Shown: positions 1 through 10,689, counted from the stretch's first letter. The stretch is DNA of 64,000 nucleotides from Gnetum montanum (GCA_015680685.1 MNCI01004504.1:663847-727846); one strand, 5' to 3'. Numbers and translations: made by a program. The notes: generated from the sequence alone by a model not told the origin.

Positions 1-379
1 TACCTAGGCCTATGCTTGGTAGTCCCAGTGGCAGTCGTGCACGAAGTCCAAGATGTGTACGGTTGATCAAGGAATCGGTTGCTCATCGCACTTAGGCTAG
101 ATTAGATTTTCTTACCCTTTTCCTCTTAGCTTAGATTTAGTTAAATATTCTTTTCCATTGCCTTTAGGAGTAGCTAAGATTAGGAAACACATCATACACC
201 TCATCTAGACTAAACCATACGTGACATATGCAAAACTAGTCTAGATGGGAAGACAACGAACTGCGACCTAAGGCTAACTATCTAGGTGCTACAACTAGTC
301 CATCTGCGGAGTTCGACCGGATCGCGCGTGCGACGCTTATTTCGTATGGTTGAGTGTAGGGGTACCTCGCCACTCATCA
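1..379 (+). repeat. Partial LTR (3' end) of an Athila-like non-autonomous family
   Basis: This matches, in reverse complement, the LTRs at 15653-16542 and 20241-21117. The shared landmarks are the GTGTAGGGGTACCTCGCCACTCATCA-type end, the stretch reading GAGTTCGACCGGATCG, and the preceding TGTGTACGG region. It ends at ...CACTCATCA (379). No tRNA-Asp primer site follows; the next bases are ATAGTAG. It is therefore the 3' LTR of a plus-strand element lying left of the window, or part of a solo LTR. About 500 bp of the LTR lie outside the window. Confidence 0.85.
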
Positions 380-2540
380 ATAGTAGAGAAAGCCACCTTA
401 GTGCTACTTGCAATAAGCTAGAAGATAAACCCCACACTACAAAATACATTGTTAGATCTAATAGTATTTGTGAATTAACCAAATCATTAATCAAAATCAT
501 TCTCTGTAACTTATCTATTAATCAAAGTCATTAACTTACCATTCATGCGATATTCTATCATTAATCCATGATTTTTTCTACTCATGGATTTCCCTTGAAG
601 TATCCAACATCAAACATTAGAATAAGTATAAGTCTAATACTAACTTAACTAATCATCAAGGACTATTTTATGTGATACTTCACTTTATCTAGGCCAATCC
701 TCCTATTTGATAATGTCTAACTATTGGGTTAAAAATCCTTGTGAATGTCAAATGACTAACTATTGGGTTATGTTATGACTCTTATCAATCCTATAGCTAC
801 CCTAGATCCTAGCTTTTCACTACCACTTTAAAATTAGATCTAATACTAACTACATGGCATAGGTTCATGAGCCAACTCCAAAGTCATATTATTGATTGAC
901 TAGTCATTCTTATATCAATTTCTTTAACACAATTCATGTGTTAATGAAGTCATATTGATACTAACTACATGCCACTAGGTTGAGGAGCCAACTTTGAGAT
1001 CAACATAAATGACTAACTAGCAAATATTAGTAGTTTAATCATTGATTCTTAGCACTCTAACATATCAAACATACTCATACATGCATAAAATATCTACTAA
1101 TCGTTATTGAGTGAATTTTTCATTTCTGTCAGACGTTGCCAATGCTAAAACTTTTTGAAAAACATAGAAAAGTTCCATTATAACTTTTTTCATGATACTT
1201 GGATTTGTTGTAATGTTTAAGGAAATCACCACCATCGCCACCACTAGGACATGATGATGTAAGAGAAAGATGATAGTGAGACATAATATTAATTGTGAAA
1301 AATAGAAAATTATAGTAAGAAAATAGAAAACTAAGGCTAGATCAACAACAAGAAATAAGTTAGTTGTACATACAAATAAATCAATAATAAAAAAGATAGC
1401 TTCAAAGAGGATTGAGCTATAAGAAAAAAAATTGAATGAAAGAACATTTATTCTACCTTGATTAATTAACTAAGAGTTAAAGCTTCATCAAACAAATGTA
1501 GGTTTAAATCTAGAGATTGCTAAGAGATCCACCATGCACATTTATGAGCAAAAGAATGAGAAATAAAGTCATGCACAATTAGTGCTTAGACAACCAACAT
1601 TGCCAAGTATTTATAGGCACAAATCCAAGGTAGGATAATTCTAAGAATAATAATTTAATAATCTAATTTCTAAGATTAGGTCACATGTTCAAATGATCAA
1701 CTAATGGATTTAATTCACCATAAAAATGCTAGAATACACCCACATGTCCAAGAATAAGTTCCAAGATAAAATAAAATAATAATTGGAATACAACTCCAAA
1801 TATCTATCTAACATGTCTTTTTACTATATTCTTACATGATTCCAAAATTCAATGTCATAAAAATATAAACTATATAAAATATAATAAATATTAATAAATT
1901 ACTAGTAACACACCACCACCAACCTTCTAACCTATCCTTCATAAGAGGTAGTAAGCATTAGGAAATACTAATAAATATGTAATAAGAGAAATGTCCAAGA
2001 TCCTTAATAAATATAAGGCATAATAAAACATGTATAGTTATCAATACATGATGGGTTATTCCAAAATATACTATACAAAAACTTATAAGCAAATACACCA
2101 TGATATACTAATCATAAAATGCCAATGTAATACATGCAAAAAAGGAGTCAAGGATTCAAACCTCAAGTTGTATAACCATAAGTATAAGCATAAGAGAGAC
2201 ATTAGAATATACTAGTATATACCACTAGTAAGATACAATATATTATTAACATAATATATTTAAATATACCCCTATCCTTATGAACTGAGTATAAGAAAAT
2301 AAATAATAGAGCTAAGATTCTAGGTTTTAAAATATATTTGTAAATAAATAATAAAATACTATAGCTATGAAAACTTCATCTTTATCATCTTATTGGGTAA
2401 TTTTGAGTACATACACCCACTAAGACTCCTTGGATTCCAAAATATTATGAATTTTAATTTATGGGTTCAATTCTAGTGGGCAATGTTGAGTTATGTTTCA
2501 ATTATTTCGGGTTTGAATATCCCATTTTTTATTTTGATAT
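380..2540. other. AT-rich intergenic DNA, no gene seen
   Basis: Only short chance reading frames occur. Around 700-1080 there are loosely repeated phrases (for example 'ctaactattgggtta' twice near 717-770 and 'atactaactacatg.cat/cca' near 843-975), which suggests a very old repeat. I recognise no domain, RNA gene or LTR in this stretch. Confidence 0.5.
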
Positions 2541-2544
2541 ATTA

Positions 2545-2640
2545 TATATGTTAGCTTGGTGGGAAGAGTCTTCACTTGGTAATCCCAAATTACAAGTTTG
2601 ATCCTACTTAGTAGCACTAAATTATAAGTTTTAAAAAAAT
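2545..2640 (+). mobile_element. tRNA-derived SINE fragment
   Basis: An A-box-like TTAGCTTGGTGGGAAGAG (2551-2568) is followed 24 bases later by a B-box-like ACAAGTTTGATCC (2592-2604). This is the internal Pol III promoter layout of tRNA-derived SINEs. The downstream body (CACTAAATTATAAGTTTTAAAA) resembles the 'gagttataaattctaatt' body of the SINE at 51786. It is short and diverged, so the family cannot be assigned. Confidence 0.5.
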
Positions 2641-2869
2641 TGTAAAAGGAATTTTGAAACTATTTTGATAGATCTAAGAGGTCTCAATGGACGTATGCAC
2701 TAGTCCTGCTATATATTTATGATATATATCTGTTATTTGGTTGAGAGACTCGTTTTCTCTTTACAGTTAATAAAATCCCAAACTTGATTCACTAAGCATT
2801 CAATGTCATGTTGAATACAAATCAAAACTAATGTTAAATAATTCTTGCCATGGTGGTTATTTAGCCTTA

Positions 2870-3130
2870 AATTCATGTGAAAAAGTTCATCTCTTAGCCT
2901 AATGTTATTTGTCAAGCCATTACATACCAATCATAATTCTTGTAAAAAAGTTAATCTCCTAGCTAAGCATTATGATAATAATTATTTATTATTTTTATAA
3001 ATTCTAACTAACTCATAGCTAGCCTCTGGACCAAAGTAATAATTTCCACAAAAAAGTTCATGTCTTTGCCCAACATTTTGATGATAATCATTTATTTTCC
3101 ATGACACAATTTACTAGTAGCTAGGCTTGA
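2870..3130. repeat. Diverged tandem repeat, three units
   Basis: Three related segments begin near 2876, 2940 and 3048. Each starts with a 'tgt(g/a)aaaaagtt(c/a)at' phrase followed by 'tct(t/c)(t/c)(t/a)gc', and the last two also share 'atgataat(a)atttat'. This is visible by eye only. The function is unknown. Confidence 0.4.
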
Positions 3131-3360
3131 TAAAAAAATTAGTTTCAGTTTTATTATTTTAATGTTAAAATATTTTTTATTAATAAATTTTAAATATGAA
3201 TAACTCTAATTCCACAAGCCCATTTGAATTAGTATCATTGGGATCATATTGGCAAGTATTTTCTAATTATGCATTTTATTTTTATTAATTACATTAGTTT
3301 CTAAGTTCCTAATATTTGTTTTTATTTAATTATTCATATAGTAGTATGGAATTTTGACAA
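3105..3360 (+). repeat. Direct repeat, left copy
   Basis: This is about 250 bp that match 4196-4495 in the same orientation. Shared phrases include ACTAGTAG, TTTTATTATTTTAA, TAATAAATTTTAAATAT, AATTAGTATCATTG and TATTTTCTAATTATGCATT. It may be an LTR-like repeat of a very small element or a segmental duplication. The intervening DNA is 3361-4195. Confidence 0.6.
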
Positions 3361-3602
3361 GAACATCAACTGGCCCTTGTGTAATCCTCAAGGTATCTTG
3401 GATGAGTGAATCCTATTAGTATGTGTTTTCTTGTGGTAACCTTGTTGATGATGATTCCTCGATGTTTTGGCATGTTTGGGGGGTGTTTTGGGCTCATTTT
3501 GATGAGTTTAGGGGGTTTAGGGATCTATGGGGACTTGTTTGGAGTTATATCCAAAGGTTCTAGATCTCAAAACAAGCATATTTATTATTGGCCTTGGTAG
3601 GT

Positions 3603-3735
3603 AAGACGTCTCCTACAAGACACCTCCCCAACATCTAGGACGTCTCCTGCAAGACACCTCCCCAACATCCAGGACATCTCCTCAATTCCAAGACATCTTC
3701 TCTAACATCTCTACACTCAAGAAAGACATCTCGTA
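3603..3735 (+). repeat. Short tandem array built on AGACGTCTCC / AGACATCTC
   Basis: Two near-identical units of about 40 bp begin near 3605 and 3645 and share 'gacgtctcct.caagacacctccc'. Degenerate copies follow (GACATCTCC, AGACATCTTC, GACATCTCG). AGACGTCT is a palindrome with the core GACGTC. AGACATCT is what CpG deamination of it would leave. A similar array lies within 37610-37860. Confidence 0.6.
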
Positions 3736-4195
3736 TAGATTTTAATAGGTATCAAATTGAATGGAAAATTGAAGAAAAGATAAAAGGTCACACCAATAAG
3801 CTATAAAAAGGCATCAAAGGCCTAAGGCTAATCAGGCTAATCAAAGGAAGCAAGTTAGTCTCAAGGAGAAGGCTAGTCTTTTGAGAGTTTGTGCAAGAGA
3901 GAGCTTATACAAGAAGAATTGAGTGAGAGGCAAGGGGGAGTGTTTTGTTTTGAGCTTTGACTCCATTATGAGCAATTGAGGATTCAGAGGGGACATGTGT
4001 GGCCTCTAAGATCCTTGGAAGAGGTGTGAGTTAAGCTTGGCTCCTCATCTTTGATGTAACTCTCTCCATTTTGAGAGTTTTCTTATAAAAAGGGAAATTT
4101 TCTCCAATTCATTGTCTTGTTCTTGCTTCTAAGTTGAAATTGCTTAGGAAGCTTATGGAATGCATCCTTTTGGAGTCTATTGAAGTAGGCTCTGC

Positions 4196-4495
4196 ATCAA
4201 ATTTTTAACTAGTAGTTGGCCTCTCCATCAAGAAAAAACTTAGTTTTAGTTTTATTATTTTAACATTAAAATATTTATTGTTAATAAATTTTAAATATAA
4301 ATAACTTTAATTCTAATTAGTATCATTGAGATCGCATCCTTAAGTATTTTCTAATTATGCATTTTATTTTATTTTATGGCATTTTCTTTTTGTTAATCAT
4401 ATTATTTTCTCACTTCCTAATATCTATTTTTATTTAATTGTTAATATCTATTTTTATTTAATTGTTAATGCCATTGGTAAAGAATTTTGCTATAC
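4196..4495 (+). repeat. Direct repeat, right copy
   Basis: This is the partner of 3105-3360. It carries an extra local duplication of 'ctatttttatttaattgttaat' near 4430-4470, so it is slightly longer. No clean terminal TG...CA or target duplication could be fixed for the pair. Confidence 0.55.
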
Positions 4496-4559
4496 CATGC
4501 TATTCTTTCTTCTTTACTCTTGTAAATGACTATTTTACTATTTAAGCAACTATTTTTTT

Positions 4560-4700
4560 AGTTAGTTAGATCAAAGTTAAACCTTCCCATTACATCTAGT
4601 TCAGATAGAACTTTATAACTAGTATTGCTTACTAGAATTGAACTCGTAACTTGGTATTTCCAAATCAAGAGTCTTACTACTAAACTAACCCCTACTTTTT
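4560..4700 (-). mobile_element. tRNA-derived SINE fragment
   Basis: Read on the minus strand it has an A-box-like GTTAGTTTAGTAGTAAGAC (4689-4671), then 'tcttgatttggaaataccaag', then a B-box-like TACGAGTTCAATTC (4647-4634). The order and spacing match the SINE at 51786-51985. It is diverged, and the 3' tail is not clearly delimited. Confidence 0.55.
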
Positions 4701-4829
4701 CTTATTTTATAATTTCTTATTATTTTTACTTTTCAAAATGGTACAAGTTTCTTTTTATTTATTTATTTATTCTTTCTTTATTCTCATACTTTTTCTTTGA
4801 CTTTTAGGTCTCAAAATTCAACTACGATA

Positions 4830-5120
4830 TGGTGCATGTTTTCATCTTTTTGTCCAATTTACTATTGGTTATTGAGGTACGTGCATTCTTTTCATGAAAC
4901 ACTCCTCATCCTCTTGCTCATGAACGTAACAAACCAAAGATTTAATACTTCTCTTTTTTCTTATCATTCTTTTCAAGTTTTAGAGAACTTTATCCAATTT
5001 AATATTAGTTATTTGAGGTATGTGGACTCTTTTTATGAAACATTCTTGAAATTTAGTTTGCTCATGGACCCATCAAACCAAAGATTTGATATTTTTTTTC
5101 TTATTATTGTTTTTAGGCCT
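4830..5120. repeat. Two-unit tandem duplication of about 140 bp
   Basis: Unit one (about 4846-4982) and unit two (about 4983-5120) share, in order, 'tttgtccaattta' versus 'tttatccaattta', 'ttgaggta.gtg', 'catgaaaca', 'gctcatg' and 'aaccaaagattt'. Each ends near 'ttttagagaac/gccttagagataac'. I see no coding signal beyond short open frames. Confidence 0.6.
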
Positions 5121-5339
5121 TAGAGATAACTTTATTCATGTCATTATTTGTAGACTTGCTACTTAAATTTTATATTTTATATTTAAATTATAATGTTAGT
5201 ATTCTTGAAAACATTTTTGTTTTATGTTATGCTTAACAAATTTTTGCATTCAAAATTAAATATGAAAATTTACATAGCAATGCGAAATTTGCATTATTCT
5301 AGATTTTCTTATAAAAAAAAATTTTGCCTTATAACGGGT

Positions 5340-6860
5340 ACCCTTTAGGGTGAATGTCTAACGTTGAGTACCTCGACTAAATAACGTGCCAAGTTGGAGG
5401 TTGAAGTTTTAAAAACCCCACCATTGCACCTTTTGGAGTGGCCGTGAAATAATTAACAGGAACTTGCAAATATGAAATAACTACTGATGTATTTTACAAT
5501 TGGAGAGGAGAGGCGACCTCAAGCAGCATTGCAATTGCAATACAGTATTTGAGTTTGACCCTTGCAAATGATTTGGTGGAAGTTAAACAGCGATGTACAT
5601 GCTCGCCATGCATGGCCTATTCAAACATACCAACAGAGGGCCAAGCCAGGCCATGGTTGGTCCATGTGACAGCGCTGTGGAAGAAAGAAAAGAGGAGGAG
5701 CCAGCATGAGCATGAGCATGAGCCTGAGCATGTGGCAACACGATCAGGGCCGGCACAGAAAGACCCAGGCACCCGTCATCCACCACCAACAATGTAACGT
5801 GCAAGAGCAAAGGACGGGAGAAGCAAAGGAAGGAAGGAAGGAAGGAGAAACGGAGAGGCGCTGTTAAACAGCAAGCAAGCATGCATCGATCAGAATTAGC
5901 TGCTGCTGCGTGCTGCGCAGCTTTTGATGTCCGAGAGTGGCAGCGGTGGAAGCTTTTGGCACTTGCAAACCCACCGAATCTCTGCACTAATCTCTCGGAC
6001 AATACAAAGCCCAACAAGATCTTCACCCGCGTGGATCCGCTCGCGCTTTTATAGAATCCGGTGCACTCCTATCATCATGGCCCTCACATGAAATAATCGC
6101 AATGCCCTTTTTTTTAATTACATATTATGATCAAGCATACGCAGCGCCAGCGCCTAATCACAATTCTAATTGTCAGTCAGTGAGTCAGGTACTGCCGCCT
6201 GCCCTTCGTCTCCCTCTCGCTGCCTGCCTGCCTGCCCATCTGATTCCAGGATTCGCCCATCCCATCCCATCTCATCTCCTCTCCTTTGCTCTTCTCTTGT
6301 CTTGCGTAACGTAACGTATCTTTGCAATCATTTGTTTAATGGAATCAATTAACCCCGTCTTCTCACAAACTTCATTGCTGTCTGTCTTTGTCTTTGTTAC
6401 GTTGTAACCTTGTTGTTGTATGTCTGCGGAGATGTTATTTAACTAAACGATCCGGTCTGGTCACTGGTGAGCTGGAGCTGCATTTTATGTGCGTCAGGGT
6501 CAGGGTCAGGGTCAGGTTTATGAGACACACAGAAGCAGCAGCAGCAGGCCGGAGACTGCCTCGGTATCATGGAACTATAGCCTGAGACGCACAACAACAA
6601 CTGTGGACCGGATCGCCATTACATTAATCTAATCTAAGTTGGACTTGACCTGCAACTCCGCTGCCCTCCCCAAATTCATCATGGATAGCAGGGTCTTGGT
6701 GTGTGTGCGCGGATCTGGTATTGTTTTCGATGGAAAGAATCATCAATTCACGTGAATGAACGCTCGGATCCGTAGTGCGTCCTTGGCCGATCCGCGATTC
6801 TTTTTATGCGCGCTTTTCGATTGTTTTGCCAGCGGGAATCACCAGGGTTCGAATATCAAA
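5340..6860. other. GC-richer, apparently low-copy island with microsatellites
   Basis: Base composition changes sharply from the AT-rich flanks. The stretch holds short tandem repeats: (GAGCAT)n at 5707-5732, (GGAA)n at about 5827-5848, (TGCC)n near 6222-6237 and (GGTCAG)n at 6497-6517. It also has a perfect 10-bp palindrome GCTGCGCAGC (about 5911-5920). The inverted repeat TGTCCGAGAG...CTCTCGGACA spans about 5928-6001. The longest open frames here lack recognisable domains, and one begins with GTG rather than ATG. It could be the promoter or 5' untranslated part of a host gene, a non-coding RNA, or gene debris. I cannot choose. Confidence 0.45.
6047..6056 (-). promoter_or_regulatory. Possible TATA box for a minus-strand transcript
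   Basis: The plus strand reads CTTTTATAGA, which gives TCTATAAAAG on the minus strand, a good plant TATA match inside the GC-rich island. A transcript starting about 30 bases downstream would run leftward. Its first ATG (about 5885) opens only a 36-codon frame, so a coding product is doubtful. Confidence 0.35.
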
Positions 6861-6905
6861 ATTCTATAGGAATCAGCTGGGCTCTTCCCAGCTTAAAAAA
6901 CAATT
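6838..6905 (+). mobile_element. Possible 5'-truncated SINE with 3' hairpin
   Basis: CAGGGTTCGAATATC resembles a tRNA B box (GGTTCGAATCC). It is followed by a short perfect hairpin, GCTGGG-CTCTT-CCCAGC, and then TTAAAAAAC. A B box followed by a G/C hairpin and an A-rich end fits the 3' half of a tRNA-derived SINE. No A box is seen upstream. Confidence 0.35.
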
Positions 6906-7365
6906 GTCAGACTACGATTGCTAAAAAATTTCTTGGGTATTTAAATAATATAAAATTATTTATTATTAAAAACTAAAATAGATTGTACAAGTTTATTACC
7001 ATAAATATAATATATCTAACGGAATGATCGTGGTATTTCGGTAATCCATACCCTGAAACGGCTGTCCAGGCAACACAGCATTAGAGACATAACACAGATC
7101 CACACCCAACTTACACTATACGCAAAGTAAACCGATCACGCCAATCCAATATAGTTTGTAATAAATGAAAATCAATATTAAATATATTATTATTAACCTA
7201 TTTTGTAATAAAAAGCTAAAAATTATAAGATATGTTTAAAGATTCACTTATTTTCTGATTGAGACTTTTAAAGAATATTTTAATGTTTTAATGATTATTC
7301 TCATTCAAAAATCCTATTTTATACCAAAATCATTAAAAGATGTATATCAAATTCCAACCTTGAGG
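6906..7365. other. Intergenic DNA, nothing recognised
   Basis: AT-rich sequence surrounds a small GC-moderate piece (7020-7150). No open frame, repeat boundary or RNA signal is supported. Confidence 0.4.
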
Positions 7366-7369
7366 CCAT

Positions 7370-7440
7370 CACCCTCCTCTTGAACTAGCAACCTCTTGCT
7401 TAACAAGATAATGAGCCAATAACTTGAGACACCCTTTATT
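7370..7440 (-). mobile_element. tRNA-derived SINE fragment (CTCAAGT..TTGGCTCATT head)
   Basis: On the minus strand it reads GTGTCTCAAGTTATTGGCTCATTATCTTG, then TTAAGCAAGAGGTTGCTAG, then TTCAAGAGG. This head matches the elements at 13548, 51480 and 52400. These share 'AAGTGGTTAGCTCATT' followed by '(A/G)AGAGGTTG..AGTTCAAA'. Only the head is preserved here. Confidence 0.5.
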
Positions 7441-7554
7441 GGTCCACAACAAACTCCTTATTGGATTTTAAGTAATATTTTATTTTTTTTAATCATCAAT
7501 TTCACTTTTATAAATGAAATTGAAACTAAATTTTTACTAAGTTTACTAGTTTTT

Positions 7555-7650
7555 TTTATTCATAACTCAAGATTGTATACTGGAATCAAACATATGATAT
7601 AGGTTTTCCATGCCATAACTCTTACCATTAAGGCAACACTTCCTCATTGG
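7555..7650 (-). mobile_element. tRNA-derived SINE fragment
   Basis: The minus strand shows the A-box-like GTTGCCTTAATGGTAAGAG (7637-7619), and after about 25 bases the B-box-like ATATGTTTGATTCCA (7595-7581). It is the same general type as the copies at 4560 and 51786. Confidence 0.5.
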
Positions 7651-7719
7651 GGATGTAAAACATTTTTTAATGGTCTCTTTCACCATTCACATCTATAAAA
7701 AACTAGATCTTTGTTTATT

Positions 7720-8612
7720 TGGAGTTTCTTCAAATCATCTTTGATCATTTTTTTTCCATGTCTTCTTTGGTCTTCATGAGGTACCTTTATGAAGTAATTG
7801 TTCTTTGAATAAGGTGATGTTATCTTCTTTCAAATTCCATCTATTTATACATTTAGTCACTTTTTTCATGCTATATTTAAAGCTATGTATAGCTAAATCT
7901 ATGACCATTAGTCAATGTTGAGTTGCAAGACACTCTCTAGGTATGATCTTGTAGTCTTTACACATGGCTTAGTCTCTTTTGTGCAACAATAAATAATCAA
8001 TTTGTATTTTATTCATACCACTCTTATATGTAATTAAATATTCTATTCTCTTTTTGAATAAGTATTTGCAATTGCAAGCTCATAGGCACTTGCAAATTGC
8101 AACAATGAATCCTTGATATCATTGTGCTCTCCAAATCCTTGTCCTCAATGAATCTTGTTGTATTCCATTTTCATAGATCCAACATGAGTATTAAAATCTC
8201 CTCTAATGAATATGCTTTCTTGTTGGGGAATTTCTTAAAGTACTTGATCCATGAAATCCCAAAAATCCTACTTGATCAAATTTTCTAAGCCAATTTGTGA
8301 AGCATATACGTTAATGGCATTGAGGATTTCATTTTTGAGCACAAGTTTGATGCCCATAATTTGATCAACATATCAATATTCTTATACTACTTATCTTTGA
8401 TAGATTGATCAATGATGATGCCAACTCCATCTTGATGATTTTCTTTTCTTTAATTGAAGAGTTTGTAACCCTAGCCTAAAATCTTTAGCTTTCTCCCCTT
8501 TCCATCTTATTTCTTGAAGGTAGTCAACGCAAGTTCTTTATCTTTTCATGAGGTTAGTAATTTCAAAGGTCTTTTTCTTAAGAGTGCTAATGTTCTAGGT
8601 TTCCATTTGAAA
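7720..8612 (-). pseudogene. RTE-type LINE endonuclease fragment (AP endonuclease domain)
   Basis: On the minus strand, decayed frames follow the order of the apurinic-endonuclease domain of plant RTE-type non-LTR retrotransposons. These are often mis-annotated as craniofacial development protein 2-like. The N-terminal 'ETWNI.TL' lies near 8605 and 'LQEIRWKGEKAKD' near 8500. 'LKNEILNAINVYASQIGLE' lies near 8290-8340 and the metal/catalytic GDFN-T-HVG block near 8175-8205. 'IANTYSKRE' lies near 8045 and 'CKDYKIIPRECLATQH' near 7905-7965. Several stops and frameshifts interrupt it. The reverse transcriptase that should follow (below 7700) is absent, so this is a fragment. The assignment rests on the domain order; family-level naming is from memory of the motif pattern. 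Confidence 0.75.
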
Positions 8613-8814
8613 TTTTTGTTGCTATATTTACTTCTTTACTCATACGCATCCCTGAGGTGAAAACCCTTATCTACTTTTCATAACATCCAAGTAACAATGT
8701 TGTGTGTCATTTCTAGAGGACATCCTAGCAAGTCCTTACCTATTTTCCACAAAAACTAGTCCCTATCATTGTTGCACATCACTTCTAGGGAATGCTCTAG
8801 AACTTTATAGCTCA

Positions 8815-8895
8815 ATATTTTCCATCACAATTAAAGCTATAACATGGAGTTTCTAAATCAAAAGCCTTATCACTAAGATAACAACTCATTGTTCT
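8815..8895 (-). mobile_element. Possible SINE head
   Basis: The minus strand reads TTATCTTAGTGATAAGGCTTTTGATTTAGAAACTCC and then 'tagctttaattgtga'. The A-box part matches the 'ttagcctaatagtaagactcttgattt' head of the SINE at 51786. The B box is weak. Confidence 0.35.
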
Positions 8896-9214
8896 TTTTC
8901 TATATGTTAATAAAATGAAGATAGAGGATTTAGTAAGAAGTTCATAAATCATCACATTCATATGAGCTTTTCCTTCTTTTTTATTTCTATTTACTTCTAT
9001 GTTGGATCTGCTTTAGTAATTGCTTAAAAAGTAGTAATATTTGTTCATTTAATATAGGTACATCCCAAGATATATGTCTAATATAGCCCTAGGATATATA
9101 GCTAATATGAAACTTGATTTAACTTTATAACTTAGTGCTATCCACTAGGATGGAGGGGTTTTAGACTCCAAAAATAATATTAATAAAAGGCTCATCATCC
9201 TTGCTAAGGTAGGG

Positions 9215-9310
9215 CCCTAGGAGGATTGGTGCATGAAAGAAAGCTTGACCTCTTTCATGCAATTATTCCTAGGCTCAAACCTTACAACTTGAGAAACATG
9301 CATCTTACCA
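9215..9310 (+). repeat. Direct repeat flanking the small Gypsy element (left)
   Basis: This matches 13132-13218. Shared phrases are 'cctctttca.g', 'cctaggctcaa', 'cttacaacttga.aaaca.gcatcttacc'. The pair brackets the element at 9728-13128, but at a distance of about 400 bp on the left, so it is not that element's target duplication. Confidence 0.5.
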
Positions 9311-9569
9311 TCATTCTAAGTGATGATTCCTCCCAAAAATAATATTAATAAGAAGTAAAAATTTTAGAGTACACCATATGCTAAACACTGTGTAGAAAAC
9401 ATCAAAAATAATATGGGAAGAAAAAAATTTGTAATGTCAAGGATGTTTACTTAGGTGTAGAACCTTACAATTGATGCTTTAAAAATCAAGGGATGTCTAC
9501 CCACTAAGATAGAACCCATAACTTTTTTTAAAGTAATTTTTATCACTAGGCTGCCTCATCACTAACGTA

Positions 9570-9670
9570 TTTCTCACTTGGTTAGAGTATGTAACTTATG
9601 GTTTGCAAGTCATCTATTCAAATATAAAGAGTATGTTAAGACATGTATGTATCACTTAGGAGTATAAAGG
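9570..9670 (+). mobile_element. Possible tRNA-derived SINE fragment
   Basis: CTTGGTTAGAGTATGTAACTT resembles the 'TTAGTTAGAGCACATAACTTCTGATGTG' head at 51640. A weak B box, CATCTATTCAAATAT, follows near 9611-9625. Confidence 0.35.
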
Positions 9671-9727
9671 ATTATCACCTAGAGGCTCAATATTAATCCC
9701 ACTAAGACAAGGTCTTAGAAATAATGG

Positions 9728-10257
9728 TGTCTAGGAAGACATGCCTTGTTGATGGATTGAAGGTTATTTCACTCAAGAACATGAGCTAGAAGAGTGTGAA
9801 GATCATCATGGGTTCCATGCTATTACAACCATCATTAAAGAACTACATGACCCTAATTCCTTTGTGTACTATGTCACAAGGATATGTGCACTTATGAAGG
9901 AGCTTTGGTTTCAATGCTTAGGCCACCACCCTTCTCTATAGAGTAGATGGGCTAGATACATTAAAATAAGAATGCATATTAACTCTTCTAGAGGAATGGT
10001 GTTTCTTATATGATTTCTTGTGCTAATAATGGTCATGTACATGTGTATCATATTAGTCTTCTTACTTATATGATTTCATGATACGTACTCATTATGCTCC
10101 TAACCTATGAACTAATGTGTTAGGTGCACTTATGCTATGCATGCAAATGTTGTGAACATTGAGGCATAGTCCATCTTGGATCTACTTTAAAATACTTGGC
10201 TACTTTTGGACTCAAGGATGATGTAAAGTAGTACTTCTCCAAAGCAGTACTATTACA
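9728..10257 (+). repeat. 5' LTR of the small Gypsy element
   Basis: It aligns along its length with 12602-13128. Shared landmarks are GGTTCCATGCTATTACAACCAT, 'tctcta.agagtag', 'actcttctag.ggaatg', 'catatgatttcatga', 'taacctatgaactaatgt' and 'atcttggatctact'. It begins TGTCTAGG and ends ATTACA. Confidence 0.75.
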
Positions 10258-10272
10258 CTTGGTATTAAAGTT
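10258..10272 (+). other. Primer binding site, initiator tRNA-Met type (decayed)
   Basis: CTTGGTATTAAAGTT lies directly after the LTR. Compared with TTGGTATCAGAGC the changes are C-to-T and G-to-A transitions. This fixes the plus orientation of the element. Confidence 0.65.
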
Positions 10273-10689
10273 GAGGTTTGCAATTTAAGGTTGATGGTGG
10301 TTCATGATCATGATTTATTATTCATGAATCATGTGCTACTATGACACATAAAAAGAAGATCAAAGGGAACCAAAATCTTGGTAATACTCTTGTTTTCAAT
10401 TCTAACAAGGAACAAGTTGGAGATGGCAATCAAGGTAGTCATGTGCATAAGGAGATTACAATGATGTGAAGATCTATAAGGACATGCATGAGGATGAGGA
10501 TGTGAAAATGATTGGTGAGATAGATATTAATGGATCCCTTTAAAAGATGTAAGAACTATGGAGTCATTTGTTGCAAATAGATAGCACTATCATGCATATT
10601 CTACCGATAGCAAAAAATACTGTCATGATTCAATAGCTAATTAATTTGATGGAAGCTCCTTTCCTACTAGAGTAAGACTCTAATACCAA

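Noticed and set aside
282-534. Opposed 72- and 82-codon frames across the LTR end
   Set aside because: They cross the LTR boundary into flanking DNA and share no similarity with known retroelement proteins.
5583-6026. 147-codon minus-strand open frame in the GC-rich island
   Set aside because: It begins with GTG, not ATG, has no domain, and its long A-H-A-H stretch is only the translated (GAGCAT)n microsatellite. Kept only as part of the island description.
6497-6517. GGTCAG repeats as a telomere-like tract
   Set aside because: The plant telomere unit is TTTAGGG; this is a different six-base unit with about four copies, a microsatellite.
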